Shown: positions 17,615-27,876, counted from the first letter of the stretch. The stretch is 64,000 nucleotides of DNA from Streptococcus sp. Marseille-Q5986 (GCF_946902915.1 NZ_CAMPPY010000001.1:584263-648262); one strand, 5' to 3'. Translations and numbers: made by a program. The notes: generated by a model not told the origin, from the letters alone.

Positions 17615-19840
17615 ATGATGACAGAAATTGTAAAAGTAAGCCTAGAAAATGGCATTCAAAAAATCCGTATCCGAGCTGAAAAAGGTTATCATCCAGCCCA
17701 TATCCAGCTTCAAAAAGGGATTCCAGCTGAGATTACCTTTCATCGTGCCACTCCTTCAAACTGTTATAAGGAAATTCTTTTTGAAGAAGAAGGCATCTTA
17801 GAACCAATCGGTGTAGACGAGGAGAAGATAATTCGTTTTACACCTCAAGAATTAGGTCAACATGAATTTTCATGTGGCATGAAGATGCAAAAGGGAAGCT
17901 ATACAGTCGTTGAGCAGACTCGAAAATCTCTATCTCTCCTGCAACGTTTTTGGATTACTAGTATCTTTACTGTGCCTCTTGCGATTCTCATGATTGGGAT
18001 GTTGACAGGTAGCATTAGTCATCAAGTCATGCATTGGGGAACCTTTTTAGCAACAACGTCTATTATGTTAGTTGCAGGTAAGCCATATATCCAGAGTGCT
18101 TGGGCCAGTTTTAAAAAGCACAATGCCAACATGGATACCTTGGTGGCACTTGGAACTCTAGTGGCTTATTTCTATAGCCTAGTTGCTCTCTTTGCTGGTC
18201 TCCCTGTTTATTTTGAAAGTGCTGGATTTATCCTCTTTTTCGTTCTTTTGGGGGCGGTTTTTGAGGAGAAAATGCGCAAAAATACTTCCCAAGCTGTGGA
18301 GAAATTACTGGACTTACAAGCTAAAACCGCAGAAGTCTTGCGTGATGATCGCTATGTCCAAGTTCCTTTGGAGCAAGTCAAGGTAGGAGACTTGATTCGA
18401 GTGCGTCCCGGTGAAAAGATTGCTGTTGATGGTGTCGTAGTAGAAGGTGTCTCTAGTATTGACGAATCCATGGTGACAGGTGAGAGTCTGCCTGTGGACA
18501 AGACAGTTGGAGATACGGTCATTGGCTCCACCATCAATCATAGTGGAACCCTTGTCTTTAGAGCAGAAAAAGTTGGCTCAGAGACTGTTTTGGCACAGAT
18601 TGTAGATTTTGTGAAGAAAGCTCAGACCAGTCGTGCACCGATTCAGGATTTGACAGATAAGATTTCAGGGATTTTTGTACCAGCTGTTGTCATTTTAGCG
18701 ATTCTGACTTTTTGGGTTTGGTTTGTCTTGCTTGAGGCTAGCTTTATATCTTCTCTTCTCTATGGGGTGGCAGTGTTGATTATCGCTTGCCCTTGTGCCT
18801 TGGGACTTGCAACACCGACAGCCCTTATGGTGGGGACAGGACGCAGTGCCAAGATGGGAGTTCTCCTCAAAAATGGAACGGTTCTACAGGAAATCCAGAA
18901 AGTTCAAACTCTTGTCTTTGATAAAACAGGGACTTTAACGGAAGGGAAACCTGTGGTCACAGATATCATCGGCGACGAAGTAGAAGTGCTTGGATTGGCA
19001 GCCTCCTTGGAAGAAGCTTCTCAACACCCATTGGCTCAAGCTATTGTCAAGCGAGCGAGTGAAGCAGAACTTGAGCTTCATGCTGTAGAAAATTTCCAAG
19101 CCCTTCATGGAAAAGGTGTTTCAGGGCAAATCCATGGGAAACTAGTCTTACTTGGAAATGCTAAAATGCTAGATGGTATGGATATTTCAAGTAATTATCA
19201 AGATAAACTAGAAGAACTAGAAAAAGAAGCTAAGACAGTTGTGTTCTTGGCTGTTGACAATAAAATCAAAGGCTTGCTTGCTTTGCAAGATATTCCTAAG
19301 GAAAATGCTAAGCTTGCCATCAGTCAGTTGAAAAAACGAGGTCTTAAAACAGTTATGCTGACAGGAGATAATGCTGGCGTGGCGCGTGCCATTGCAGACC
19401 AGATTGGCATTGAAGAGGTCATTGCAGGCGTCCTACCAGAAGAAAAAGCGCATGAAATCCATCAACTGCAACAGGCTGGTAAAGTAGCCTTTATCGGAGA
19501 TGGTATCAATGATGCGCCAGCTCTCAGTGTGGCGGATGTGGGGATTGCCATGGGTGCAGGAACCGATATTGCCATTGAGTCGGCAGGGATTGTTCTTACT
19601 CACAATGATTTGACAGGAGTTGTTCGTGCCTTTGATATGAGCAAGAAAACCTTCAATCGAATTCTTCTCAACCTCTTCTGGGCCTTTATCTACAATGTCA
19701 TCGGAATTCCGATTGCAGCAGGAGTCTTTTCAGGAATTGGTCTCGTTCTCAATCCAGAACTGGCTGGTCTAGCTATGGCCTTTAGTTCTGTATCTGTTTT
19801 AACCAGTTCACTCATGCTAAACTTTAGTAAAATAGACTAA
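17615..19840 (+). CDS. copA: Cu(I)-exporting P1B-type ATPase CopA
   Basis: The product has 741 residues. The N-terminal cupredoxin-like domain (CGMKM at 87-91) replaces the usual CxxC heavy-metal domain. Eight membrane segments are predicted. The CPC transport motif is in [15 protein letters not shown], phosphorylation Asp in DKTGTLTEG, actuator TGES, ATP-domain SQHPLAQAI, and hinge [10 protein letters not shown]. It pumps Cu(I) out of the cell. Two ATG codons start the frame (17615 and 17618). It ends the copper operon and a perfect GC-rich terminator follows. Confidence 0.96.
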   Translation: MMTEIVKVSLENGIQKIRIRAEKGYHPAHIQLQKGIPAEITFHRATPSNCYKEILFEEEGILEPIGVDEEKIIRFTPQELGQHEFSCGMKMQKGSYTVVEQTRKSLSLLQRFWITSIFTVPLAILMIGMLTGSISHQVMHWGTFLATTSIMLVAGKPYIQSAWASFKKHNANMDTLVALGTLVAYFYSLVALFAGLPVYFESAGFILFFVLLGAVFEEKMRKNTSQAVEKLLDLQAKTAEVLRDDRYVQVPLEQVKVGDLIRVRPGEKIAVDGVVVEGVSSIDESMVTGESLPVDKTVGDTVIGSTINHSGTLVFRAEKVGSETVLAQIVDFVKKAQTSRAPIQDLTDKISGIFVPAVVILAILTFWVWFVLLEASFISSLLYGVAVLIIACPCALGLATPTALMVGTGRSAKMGVLLKNGTVLQEIQKVQTLVFDKTGTLTEGKPVVTDIIGDEVEVLGLAASLEEASQHPLAQAIVKRASEAELELHAVENFQALHGKGVSGQIHGKLVLLGNAKMLDGMDISSNYQDKLEELEKEAKTVVFLAVDNKIKGLLALQDIPKENAKLAISQLKKRGLKTVMLTGDNAGVARAIADQIGIEEVIAGVLPEEKAHEIHQLQQAGKVAFIGDGINDAPALSVADVGIAMGAGTDIAIESAGIVLTHNDLTGVVRAFDMSKKTFNRILLNLFWAFIYNVIGIPIAAGVFSGIGLVLNPELAGLAMAFSSVSVLTSSLMLNFSKID

Positions 19841-19861
19841 AAGCGAGCTTGCTCGCTTTTT
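19839..19861 (+). terminator. Terminator of copper operon
   Basis: AAAAGCGAGC-TT-GCTCGCTTTT, a perfect palindrome overlapping the copA stop, followed by T. Confidence 0.85.
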
Positions 19862-19974
19862 ATACTCTTCGAAAATCTCTTCAAACCACGTCAACTCTAT
19901 CTGCAACCTCAAAACAGTATTTTGAGCAACCTGCGGCTAGCTTCCTAGTTTGCTCTTTGATTTTCATTGAGTAT
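19862..19974. repeat. BOX element, short A-C form
   Basis: It begins ATACTCTTCGAAAATCTC and ends TTTTCATTGAGTAT, with boxC-like CAACCTGCGGCTAGC inside. The middle part carrying the usual GACTTCGTCAG repeat is missing. A second, longer copy lies at 34307-34456. Confidence 0.88.
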
Positions 19975-19990
19975 TATTATAAAACAGTTA

Positions 19991-20107
19991 TATAAAACGT
20001 TTTCAAACTGTACTGTAATAGAGAATAAAAACTTCTGAGCACATTCTTAGGAGACCAAAAACAAATGTGGTAAAGTAGTAGAGTAAAAATTTGCTGAAAC
20101 GTTTCCA
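19991..20107 (+). promoter_or_regulatory. spxB upstream region with two cre-like palindromes
   Basis: TATAAAACGTTTTCAA (19991-20006) and TGAAACGTTTCCA (20095-20107) both resemble CcpA cre sites. TGG-TAAAGT (about 20068-20076) could be an extended -10. Catabolite control of spxB is known in pneumococcus; which palindrome is used is not clear. Confidence 0.45.
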
Positions 20108-20163
20108 ATTAGTATATGAAAACGGATTTATCAAGTTTTAAAAATATTTGAAGGAGAGTTATT

Positions 20164-21939
20164 ATGACTCAAGGGAAAATTACTGCATCTGCAGCAATGC
20201 TTAACGTATTGAAAACATGGGGCGTAGACACAATCTACGGTATCCCATCAGGAACACTCAGCTCATTGATGGACGCTTTGGCTGAAGACAAAGATATCCG
20301 CTTCTTGCAAGTTCGCCACGAAGAAACAGGTGCTCTTGCAGCGGTCATGCAAGCTAAATTTGGCGGCTCAATCGGGGTTGCAGTTGGTTCAGGTGGTCCA
20401 GGTGCGACTCACTTGATTAACGGTGTTTACGATGCAGCTATGGATAACACTCCATTCCTTGCTATCCTTGGATCACGTCCAGTTAACGAACTCAACATGG
20501 ATGCCTTCCAAGAATTGAACCAAAACCCAATGTACAACGGTATCGCTGTTTACAACAAACGTGTCGCTTACGCTGAGCAATTGCCAAAAGTAATTGACGA
20601 AGCCTGCCGTGCTGCAGTTTCTAAAAAAGGTCCAGCTGTTGTTGAAATCCCAGTAAACTTCGGTTTCCAAGAAATCGACGAAAACTCATATTACGGTTCA
20701 GGTTCATACGAACGTTCATTCATCGCTCCTGCCTTGAACGAAGCTGAAATCGACAAAGCTGTTAAAATCTTGAACAATGCTGAACGCCCAGTTATCTATG
20801 CTGGATTTGGTGGTGTTAAAGCTGGTGAAGTGATCACTGAATTGTCACGCAAAATCAAAGCACCAATCATCACAACTGGTAAAAACTTTGAAGCTTTCGA
20901 ATGGAACTACGAAGGTTTGACAGGTTCTGCTTACCGTGTTGGTTGGAAACCAGCCAACGAAGTGGTCTTCGAAGCAGACACCGTTCTTTTCCTTGGTTCA
21001 AACTTCCCATTTGCTGAAGTTTACGAAGCCTTCAAGAACACTGAAAAATTCATCCAAGTCGATATCGACCCATACAAACTTGGTAAACGTCATGCCCTTG
21101 ATGCTTCTATCCTTGGTGATGCAGGTCAAGCAGCGAAAGCAATCCTTGACAAAGTAAACCCAGTAGAATCTACTCCATGGTGGCGTGCAAACGTGAAGAA
21201 CAACCAAAACTGGCGTGATTACATGAACAAACTCGAAGGTAAAACTGAGGGTGAGTTGCAATTGTACCAAGTTTACAATGCTATCAACAAACATGCTGAT
21301 CAAGATGCTATCTACTCAATCGACGTAGGTAACACAACTCAAACATCAACTCGTCATCTTCACATGACTCCTAAGAACATGTGGCGTACATCTCCACTCT
21401 TTGCGACAATGGGTATTGCCCTTCCTGGTGGTATCGCTGCTAAGAAAGACAATCCAGATCGCCAAGTATGGAACATCATGGGTGATGGTGCGTTTAACAT
21501 GTGCTACCCAGACGTTATCACAAACGTTCAATACGATCTTCCAGTTATCAACCTTGTCTTCTCAAATGCTGAGTACGGATTCATCAAGAACAAATACGAA
21601 GATACAAACAAACACTTGTTTGGTGTAGATTTCACTAACGCTGACTACGCTAAAATTGCAGAAGCGCAAGGAGCTGTTGGATTTACAGTTGACCGTATCG
21701 AAGACATCGACGCAGTGGTCGCAGAAGCTGTGAAACTCAACAAAGAAGGTAAAACTGTTGTTATCGATGCTCGCATCACGCAACACCGTCCACTTCCAGT
21801 AGAAGTACTTGAATTGGATCCAAAACTTCACTCAGAAGAAGCAATCAAAGCCTTCAAGGAAAAATACGAAGCAGAAGAACTCGTACCATTCCGCCTCTTC
21901 TTGGAAGAAGAAGGGTTGCAATCACGCGCAATTAAATAA
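20164..21939 (+). CDS. spxB: Pyruvate oxidase
   Basis: The product has 591 residues, a ThDP/FAD enzyme that converts pyruvate, phosphate and O2 into acetyl phosphate, CO2 and H2O2. The ThDP-activating Glu lies in [10 protein letters not shown], and the FAD domain follows [10 protein letters not shown]. The Mg-ThDP motif runs from [14 protein letters not shown] to the Asn in LVFSNAEYG. Codon use is biased (GGT, GTT, AAC-rich), as in highly expressed genes. It makes most of the peroxide in this group and feeds ATP synthesis through acetate kinase. It is preceded by SD AAGGAGAG and stands alone. Confidence 0.97.
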   Translation: MTQGKITASAAMLNVLKTWGVDTIYGIPSGTLSSLMDALAEDKDIRFLQVRHEETGALAAVMQAKFGGSIGVAVGSGGPGATHLINGVYDAAMDNTPFLAILGSRPVNELNMDAFQELNQNPMYNGIAVYNKRVAYAEQLPKVIDEACRAAVSKKGPAVVEIPVNFGFQEIDENSYYGSGSYERSFIAPALNEAEIDKAVKILNNAERPVIYAGFGGVKAGEVITELSRKIKAPIITTGKNFEAFEWNYEGLTGSAYRVGWKPANEVVFEADTVLFLGSNFPFAEVYEAFKNTEKFIQVDIDPYKLGKRHALDASILGDAGQAAKAILDKVNPVESTPWWRANVKNNQNWRDYMNKLEGKTEGELQLYQVYNAINKHADQDAIYSIDVGNTTQTSTRHLHMTPKNMWRTSPLFATMGIALPGGIAAKKDNPDRQVWNIMGDGAFNMCYPDVITNVQYDLPVINLVFSNAEYGFIKNKYEDTNKHLFGVDFTNADYAKIAEAQGAVGFTVDRIEDIDAVVAEAVKLNKEGKTVVIDARITQHRPLPVEVLELDPKLHSEEAIKAFKEKYEAEELVPFRLFLEEEGLQSRAIK

Positions 21940-21998
21940 TTTCTCTCGTCGAAAATCAAAGATAAATTTATAGACTTCTTTATTAGATTACTGCCGAC

Positions 21999-22037
21999 GA
22001 TTCCATCATTGAAACCATAAATTTCAATGATGGAATC
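21999..22037. repeat. Perfect 16-bp inverted repeat downstream of spxB
   Basis: GATTCCATCATTGAAA (21999-22014) and TTTCAATGATGGAATC (22022-22037) flank the 7-nt loop CCATAAA. No T run follows, so it is not a classical terminator. It may stabilise the spxB mRNA 3' end or be a mobile-repeat remnant. Confidence 0.7.
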
Positions 22038-22152
22038 TAGTGTGGAGCCTAGAAAAAGTCCCAAAGGATTTTTCGTAGTTTGATGAGCAAAGATTTGCCA
22101 TCAAACTTGGTTTCACCTTGTTTATTCTTTGATTTTCATAGAGAGAAACTTG

Positions 22153-22179
22153 AAAAGATCGGAGCAATCCGGTCTTTTT
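22153..22179 (+). terminator. Terminator between spxB and VOC gene
   Basis: AGATCGGA-GCAA-TCCGGTCT followed by Ts. A near-identical copy lies after the VOC gene. Confidence 0.85.
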
Positions 22180-22193
22180 ATGGAGGATAGTAA

Positions 22194-22541
22194 ATGGATT
22201 TAAATCAATTAGATATCATCGTTTCAGATGTTCCCCAAGTCTGTGCTGACTTGGAGCGTATTTTGGATAAAAAAGCTGATTATGTTGATGATGGTTTTGC
22301 TCAGTTCACGATTGGCAGTCACTGTCTGATGTTGTCCCAAAATCATTTGGTTCCTTTGGAAAACTTTCAGTCAGGAATTATTCTTCATATCGAGGTTGAG
22401 GATGTAGACCAGAACTACCAACGGTTGAAAGATCTTGGTATCCAGGTTTTAAACGACCCAGCTGTAACCGATTGGGGAACAGAGTCCTTATTAGTTAAAG
22501 GTCCAGCTAGTTTAGTGATTGATTTTTATCATATGAAATAG
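22194..22541 (+). CDS. VOC-superfamily (glyoxalase/bleomycin-resistance-like) protein
   Basis: The product has 115 residues and shows a single betaalpha-beta-beta-beta pair layout typical of VOC proteins (LDIIVSDV at the start, HIEVEDVDQNYQRLKDLG in the middle, VIDFYHMK at the end). Members include metal-dependent lyases and binding proteins; the substrate is not predictable. It starts behind TGGAGG, only 15 bp after the first terminator, and has its own copy of that terminator downstream. Confidence 0.75.
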   Translation: MDLNQLDIIVSDVPQVCADLERILDKKADYVDDGFAQFTIGSHCLMLSQNHLVPLENFQSGIILHIEVEDVDQNYQRLKDLGIQVLNDPAVTDWGTESLLVKGPASLVIDFYHMK

Positions 22542-22606
22542 GGCGCGTAGTCATTTGACGTTAACCTTAGCTATTTTTAAAACAGAAATTGAGAATGTGA
22601 ATTATT

Positions 22607-22634
22607 AAAAGATCGGAGTAGTCCGGTCTTTTTC
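22607..22634 (+). terminator. Terminator after VOC gene
   Basis: AGATCGGA-GTAG-TCCGGTCT plus five Ts, the same stem as at 22153. Confidence 0.85.
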
Positions 22635-22759
22635 TGTTTCTTCTTTCTTATCACCAGACTGCGATAGTTTACATTATTCTAATAAAAAGTTAAAAAACTT
22701 GATTGTTTTGTGAGAAGATTATAAAATAAGATTCAGTAAAGATAAAAGAGGTTTTGCAA

Positions 22760-23019
22760 ATGTCTGTAAAACAAATGAAAGTGTTGGGCTGGGTAACGAC
22801 CTTTATGTCTGTTATGATGTATGTGCCATATTTCCCACAAATCATGAACAATCTGGCTGGTCAAAAAGGCAACTTCATTCAACCTTAGTTGCATCTATTA
22901 ACTGTTGTCTATGGTCTTATTACGGTCTTTTCAAGAAGGAAAGAGACATTCCACTTGCAGCTGCTAATGCACCAGGTATCGTTTTTGGCTTAGTAACAGC
23001 TATTACGGCATTGATTTAA
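22760..23019 (+). pseudogene. SemiSWEET-type sugar transporter, frameshifted
   Basis: The frame starts MSVKQMKVLGWVTTFMSVMM and stops after 42 residues at CAACCTTAG. Restoring one T (CCTTTAG, about 22886) joins it to a second frame reading LVASINCCLWSYYGLF and ending GIVFGLVTAITALI. That gives about 86 residues and three membrane segments, the full length of bacterial SemiSWEET half-transporters. SD AAAAGAGG precedes the ATG. The gene is broken by a single-base deletion. Confidence 0.82.
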
Positions 23020-23212
23020 AAAGAAGACTGGTTTCAGTTTTGTTCGTTTATGAAAATAGATGCTTCATTAAAGTAATTTTTGAATGAGAGTTGAGGGAAA
23101 AAGTCCAGTGACAGCTAGCTTTATGAGGGTCTTTTATGTTCGTCTCTATCAAAGAAAAAAGTATATCGTTACTATTTTTATAAAATCTTCTCCCTACTTT
23201 ATAAGACATGAA

Positions 23213-23239
23213 AAAGAGTTCAAATGGAACTCTTTTTTT
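23213..23239 (+). terminator. Terminator upstream of manA
   Basis: AGAGTTC (23215-23221) pairs with GAACTCT (23227-23233), followed by T7. It runs straight into the manA promoter. Confidence 0.8.
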
Positions 23240-23247
23240 GCTATAAT
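23239..23247 (+). promoter_or_regulatory. Extended -10 promoter of manA
   Basis: TGC-TATAAT (TATAAT 23242-23247), with the T run of the terminator partly serving as upstream sequence. Confidence 0.65.
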
Positions 23248-23277
23248 GAAGGAAGAAAAATCAGACAGGAGATCAAG

Positions 23278-24222
23278 ATGTCAGAACCATTATTTTTACA
23301 ATCAGTCATGCAAGAAAAAATCTGGGGTGGAACCAAGCTACGTGATGAGTTTGGCTATGACATTCCAAGTGAAAAAATCGGAGAATACTGGGCCATCTCA
23401 GCTCATTCAAATGGGGTTTCCAAGGTTGCCAATGGTCGTTTTGAGGGAACAGACCTAGCTACTTTGTATGCGGAACACCGTGAATTGTTTGGCAACCGTC
23501 CAGAACCTGTGTTTCCACTCTTGACTAAGATTCTCGATGCCAACGACTGGCTCAGTGTCCAAGTTCACCCAGATGATGCCTATGGGCTAGAGCATGAAGG
23601 CGAGTTAGGGAAAACAGAGTGTTGGTACATTATCGCTGCGGACGAAGGTTCAGAGATTATCTACGGTCACAATGCCAAATCAAAAGAAGAACTTCGCCAG
23701 GAAATTGAGGACAAGAACTGGGATGCCTTGCTGACAAAAATGCCTGTTAAGGCTGGAGATTTCTTCTACGTACCAAGTGGTACCATGCACGCCATCGGAG
23801 CAGGTATCTTAATCCTTGAAACCCAGCAGTCTAGCGATACAACTTACCGTGTCTATGACTTTGACCGCAAGGATGATAATGGCAACTTGCGTGAACTTCA
23901 CCTTGAAAAATCCATCGATGTCTTGAATATTGGCGATCCTGCTAACAGTCGTCCTATGACTGTCAAAGCTGATGATTTGCGTTCAACCCTTCTTGTATCC
24001 AATGATTTCTTTGCAGTTTACAAGTGGGAAATTACAGGAAAAGTTGATTTCGAAAAAACAGCTGACTACAGCTTGTTGAGTGCCTTGGCTGGTCAAGGTC
24101 AGCTTGCTGTTGACGGAAAAAACTATCCAATCCAAAAAGGTAGCCACTTTATCCTACCAAGTGATGTTGAAGCTTGGACCTTGGAAGGGCAAGACTTGGA
24201 ATTGATTGTTAGTCATCCATAA
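23278..24222 (+). CDS. manA: Mannose-6-phosphate isomerase, class I
   Basis: The chosen start is the ATG at 23278 behind CAGGAGATC, not the earlier ATG at 23224, which lies on the promoter. It gives 314 residues, the normal length for streptococcal type I enzymes. ManA interconverts mannose-6-phosphate and fructose-6-phosphate. The Zn-binding motif QVHPDD, GKTECWYII, and the substrate motif YVPSGTMHAIG are all present in a cupin fold. It is monocistronic and converges on the broken symporter gene. Confidence 0.96.
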   Translation: MSEPLFLQSVMQEKIWGGTKLRDEFGYDIPSEKIGEYWAISAHSNGVSKVANGRFEGTDLATLYAEHRELFGNRPEPVFPLLTKILDANDWLSVQVHPDDAYGLEHEGELGKTECWYIIAADEGSEIIYGHNAKSKEELRQEIEDKNWDALLTKMPVKAGDFFYVPSGTMHAIGAGILILETQQSSDTTYRVYDFDRKDDNGNLRELHLEKSIDVLNIGDPANSRPMTVKADDLRSTLLVSNDFFAVYKWEITGKVDFEKTADYSLLSALAGQGQLAVDGKNYPIQKGSHFILPSDVEAWTLEGQDLELIVSHP

Positions 24223-24226
24223 AAAA

Positions 24227-24257
24227 GAAAGGGCCTGAGTCATTACTCAATTCCTTT
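24227..24257. terminator. Convergent terminator, manA / Na+ symporter
   Basis: TGAGT/ACTCA with outer AAAGG/CCTTT pairs, with A and T runs on the two sides. It lies between the two convergent stop codons. Confidence 0.65.
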
Positions 24258-24261
24258 TTGA

Positions 24262-25577
24262 TTACATAAATTGGGCGATAAAAACCACAATGATGATAGG
24301 AATGATAAAGCGAAGAAGGAAGAGCCAGACTTGGAAAAGTCCCTGTTTCCATGCTCTTTCATCAAGATGGAGCTCCTCCATGGCAAGAGTCTTTTTGAAG
24401 ATGTAGCCTGTAAAAAGTGACAGGCAGAGGGCTCCAAATGGCATGAGAAGATTGGAAACCAAGAAGTCCATAGCATCAAAGAAGGTCTTCTCAAAGATAT
24501 GAACATCCGCTATGACTCCATAGGATAGGGCTGAAGGAATTCCAAAAACAAAGGTCAAGATTCCTAAAATGGTACTCCACTTGGCACGCTTGCTGTTGTC
24601 CTGATTGGTGATATTGCCCACATTGATTTCCAGCATCACGACAGAAGAAGTGACCGTCGCAAAGAGGAAGAGAATGTAGAAAATGGTTCCAAGAGGCATC
24701 TTATCAAAGAGTTGGGGCAAGACGATAAAGAGCAGGCTTGGTCCCCCTTCAGACTGGATATTGAAGGCTGACATGGCTGGGAAAATAGCTAGACCTGCCA
24801 TGATGGGTGCCGAGATATTCATGGCAACGATGGAAATCCCCGACTGGACCAGATTGGTTTTCTTGTCCAAGTAGGACGCATAGGTCAACATGGCTGTGAC
24901 CCCTAGTGAAAGGGCAAAGAAAGATTGTCCCAGAGCATAGAGGAGACCAGCACTTGTCAGCTTAGAAAAGTCTGGTTTGAGGAAGTAGAGAACGCCTTCC
25001 ATGGCATTTGGCAAGCTGAGAGAGCGACCGATGATGACAACAAAGATGATAAAGAGCATAGGCATCATGACCTTAGAAGCTCTTTCAATCCCTTTTTGAA
25101 CCCCACGTGATTCAATAAAGATATTCAATAGGATAAAGGCAACTTGTGCGCTAAGGGCAATGGCTGGATTTGAAATGATTGAAGTAAATAACTGAGCGTA
25201 ATCACCCGTTCCGCAAAGCTGGAATAATTTCCCGAACTCAATACCCAGATAGACTAAAATCCAAGCTCCAATAACACTGTAAAAGGATAAGAGGATAAAA
25301 AGGGCAAAGGCACCAATCCAACCGATAAAGTTGTACTTGTTATTGTTGCCAAGTTTTCCAAAGGTTTTGATAGTGGAAACGCCACAAGGGCAAATTCAGC
25401 CAGCAGGAGCGGGAAACCAATTAAAATAGTGGAAATGAGAAAGACCAGTAAAAAGTCTCCACCGCCATTAGCAGCAGTCATGTAGGGAAACTTCCAAACG
25501 GCACCAAGCCCGATGGCTGAACCAGCAGATGCTAGAATAAAGCCTAGTTTTGAACCCCATTGTGATTTTTCTGACAT
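24262..25577 (-). pseudogene. Na+-dependent NSS-family transporter, frameshifted
   Basis: The start is the ATG at 25577 ([20 protein letters not shown]). The NSS signature [14 protein letters not shown] is followed by LLLAEFAL. The frame then breaks at about 25385-25395, where the usual GRSTG-type segment is short. The downstream frame ([20 protein letters not shown]) runs without a stop to 24262 and contains SFFALSLGVTAMLTYASYL and further membrane segments. Reassembled it would be about 440 residues, normal for this family of amino-acid/Na+ symporters. As it stands only the N-terminal helices would be made. Confidence 0.85.
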
Positions 25578-25777
25578 AGTTGAAACTCCAATCTCGTTTT
25601 TTAAATAAGAAAAGGCTACTTGAGTTGTCAAATAGCCTTCTCTCAATTACTCTCTATGAGCCTACTGTTTGATTGATAGATTTGACTATCCTATCATGTT
25701 TTCTAAGGCCTGTCAAGAAAACCATTTTCAAGTTTTCACACCTTTCTCAAAAAGTTAAAAAATTTTCGCAAAAGCGC

Positions 25778-25808
25778 TTGACTCTGACCTAAGGGGAGGG
25801 GTTATACT
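25778..25808 (+). promoter_or_regulatory. MerR-type promoter with 19-bp spacer
   Basis: TTGACT (25778-25783), a 19-bp spacer and TATACT (25803-25808). The spacer carries a dyad around CCTAAGGGGAGG. Overlong 19-bp spacers are the mark of promoters activated by MerR-family DNA distortion, and the next gene is a MerR regulator, so autoregulation is likely. Confidence 0.85.
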
Positions 25809-25828
25809 ATCATTGTAAGGAGGAAATC

Positions 25829-26569
25829 ATGTACCGTATAAAAGAAGTTGCGCAGCTTTCAGGTGTCTCTGTCAAGACCCTGCATCACTATGACAAGATA
25901 GGACTCTTGGTCCCCTTAAAGTCGGAAAACGGCTATCGAACCTATATTCAAGAGGATTTGGAACGCCTTCAGATCATTCTTTACTACAAATATCTAGGCT
26001 TTTCTTTGGAAAAAATAGCAGAGCTGTTACACGAAGAAAGGACAGATTTATTGCCCCATTTGACTAGGCAGTTGGACTATCTAACTCGAGAAAGGCAACA
26101 TCTGGATACCTTGATTTCCACCTTGCAAAAAACCATTCAAGAACAAAAAGGAGAAAGAAAAATGACGATTGAGGAAAAATTCACTGGATTTAGTTATCAA
26201 GACAATCAAAAATACTACCAAGAGGCGGTAGAGAAATATGGTCAAGAAGTCATGGGACAAGCGCTTGAACGCCAAAAAGGTCACGAAGACGAGGCTACGG
26301 TCGCCTTTAACCAAGTTTTTCAGGCTTTGGCTCAAAACCTTAAAAATGGACTAGCTGCAAGAGCAGCTAAAAACCAAGACGAGGCAGCCAAACTCTTGCA
26401 GGCCATTCGTACTTATGGATTCGACTGCTCTATTGAGGTATTCGGTCATATCGGTAAAGGTTACGTCTACAACCCAGAGTTTAAGGAAAACATTGATAAG
26501 TTTGGTTCTGGAACAGCCCAGTACACGTCAGATGCCATTGCGGCTTACGTTCGGACACAGACAAAATAA
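25829..26569 (+). CDS. MerR-family regulator with TipAS ligand domain
   Basis: The product has 246 residues. The N-terminal MerR winged helix reads YRIKEVAQLSGVSVKTLHHY, then YDKIGLLVP. A long coiled-coil helix (about 75-110) leads to a TipAS-like antibiotic-recognition domain (about 115-246, with YYQEAVEKYG, YGFDCSIEVFGHIGKGYV and YTSDAIAAYV). An in-frame ATG near 26162 with SD GGAGAAAG could give a separate TipAS-like short form, as in Streptomyces tipA. TipA-type proteins bind thiopeptides and autoactivate. Confidence 0.9.
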   Translation: MYRIKEVAQLSGVSVKTLHHYDKIGLLVPLKSENGYRTYIQEDLERLQIILYYKYLGFSLEKIAELLHEERTDLLPHLTRQLDYLTRERQHLDTLISTLQKTIQEQKGERKMTIEEKFTGFSYQDNQKYYQEAVEKYGQEVMGQALERQKGHEDEATVAFNQVFQALAQNLKNGLAARAAKNQDEAAKLLQAIRTYGFDCSIEVFGHIGKGYVYNPEFKENIDKFGSGTAQYTSDAIAAYVRTQTK

Positions 26570-26600
26570 AAATCAGCGGAGTTACCTCTGCTGATTTTTT
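26568..26600 (+). terminator. Terminator after MerR gene
   Basis: AAATCAGCGGAG pairs with CTCTGCTGATTT (one G-T), followed by Ts. Confidence 0.85.
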
Positions 26601-27052
26601 CTGGTTTCAAGTACTATTTGGTTAATAGTTTTTCAACTACGTTTAACTTTCGCATGGTCAGATCCACACCAAAAAGTTTTTCAAGATAGTTGGTATTGAG
26701 CTTTTTTCGTTTTGCAGTTCTAGGGAGATAGAGGTAGAGACAGTAATCGCCTATACAAATTTCTTCTTCTGTACACGATTATGAAGATAGTCTTCTCTAA
26801 ACGGATTCTCATGAACAATCTCTTCAAGATCGTTCTTATTTTTGATAACCATTTTTAAGTTGACCCCAATTTTTTCCTTTATCAGAGTATGAACACGTTC
26901 TCGTATTTCTTCTAAATCTAAGTCACTTTCAAGAATGATATTCCCACTTTGAATATAGGTTCGAACGTGCTGAGACCCAGCTTCTGTTAAAATATCTATC
27001 AAATAAGACATTTTCGGGATAGCATTTTTTCCATTAGGAGTAACACCTCTTA

Positions 27053-27864
27053 GAATCTGTATTCACAAAAAAATGTTAAACTAAAGATATGATACGAAAA
27101 GCATATGATACCGATTTAACCGATCAAGAATGGGCTAAACTTGAACCCTATTTCTCCCAACATCGCACCTATAAGTGGGCTAAACGAGAACTCGTGAACG
27201 CCACCTTGTATATCACTAAAACAGGTTGCCAATGGCGTATGCTCCCTCATGATTTCCCTCCTTCCCCAACTGTCTGGAGTTTCTTTCGTCGTGCCAGAGA
27301 GAGCGGCTTGTGGGACACCATTTTGACGGAACTGGTTAAAAAAAGCGACTGAAAGCTGGTAGAGCAGCCACTCCAACCTATGCTATCATTGATTCTCAAA
27401 GCGTGAAAACAACAGATGCCGCAGAGGAACGTGGGATTGATGGCGGTAAGAAGGTCAAAGGGAGGAAGCGCCACATCCTTGTGGATACTGTGGGAAATCT
27501 TCTCGATGTGGTGGTTCATGCAGCTCATTTGCACGGCACAAAATCAGGTTTTTTAGTGGCTCGCAAAGTGATGCTACAATTCCCAACCATCAAGGCTTTT
27601 TCAGCCGATGCTGGTTATCGTAAAAGCTCTGAGGAGATGATGGTGAAGGAGTTTGGTTGCCCAGTAGATATTTCTGAAAAAATCAAGGACAGCTGGCAAA
27701 TCATCCCCAAACCTTGGGTTGTTGAGCGAACTTTTTCTTGGTTGAATCACTCTCGAAGATTAGCTAAGGATGTTGAAAAATCCCTATCGTCAGAGCTTGC
27801 TTTTGTCAAACTTTCACACATTAATCGGCTTTTAAAGGCTCTATCATTTTGTGAATACAGGTTC
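27053..27864 (+). mobile_element. IS5-family (IS427 group, IS1381-like) insertion sequence, copy 1
   Basis: The element is 812 bp with inverted ends GAATCTGTATTCACAAAA and TTTTGTGAATACAGGTTC, flanked by the 3-bp target repeat TTA (27050-27052, 27865-27867). It encodes a two-frame DDE transposase. An almost identical 812-bp copy lies at 60796-61607. The name IS1381 is by resemblance; I could not compare reference sequences. Confidence 0.85.
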
Positions 27865-27876
27865 TTAGTAAAATAA
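27089..27876 (+). CDS. IS5-family transposase made by -1 frameshift, copy 1
   Basis: orfA (27089-27352, 87 residues) starts MIRKAYDTDLTDQEWAKLEP and stops at TGA just after A7-G (27338-27345). A -1 slip there continues as KRLKAGRAATPTYAIIDSQS, typical of the IS427 group, and runs to 27876. The DDE residues are in IDSQSVK, FSADAGY and VERTFSW. The fused product is about 262 residues. The stop codon lies 10 bp outside the right IS end, so the last residues (LVK) come from the target DNA. Confidence 0.85.

Noticed and set aside
23084..23458. 124-residue ORF overlapping manA
   Set aside because: It reads through the terminator and manA promoter and then runs antiphase inside manA; no domain, no SD.
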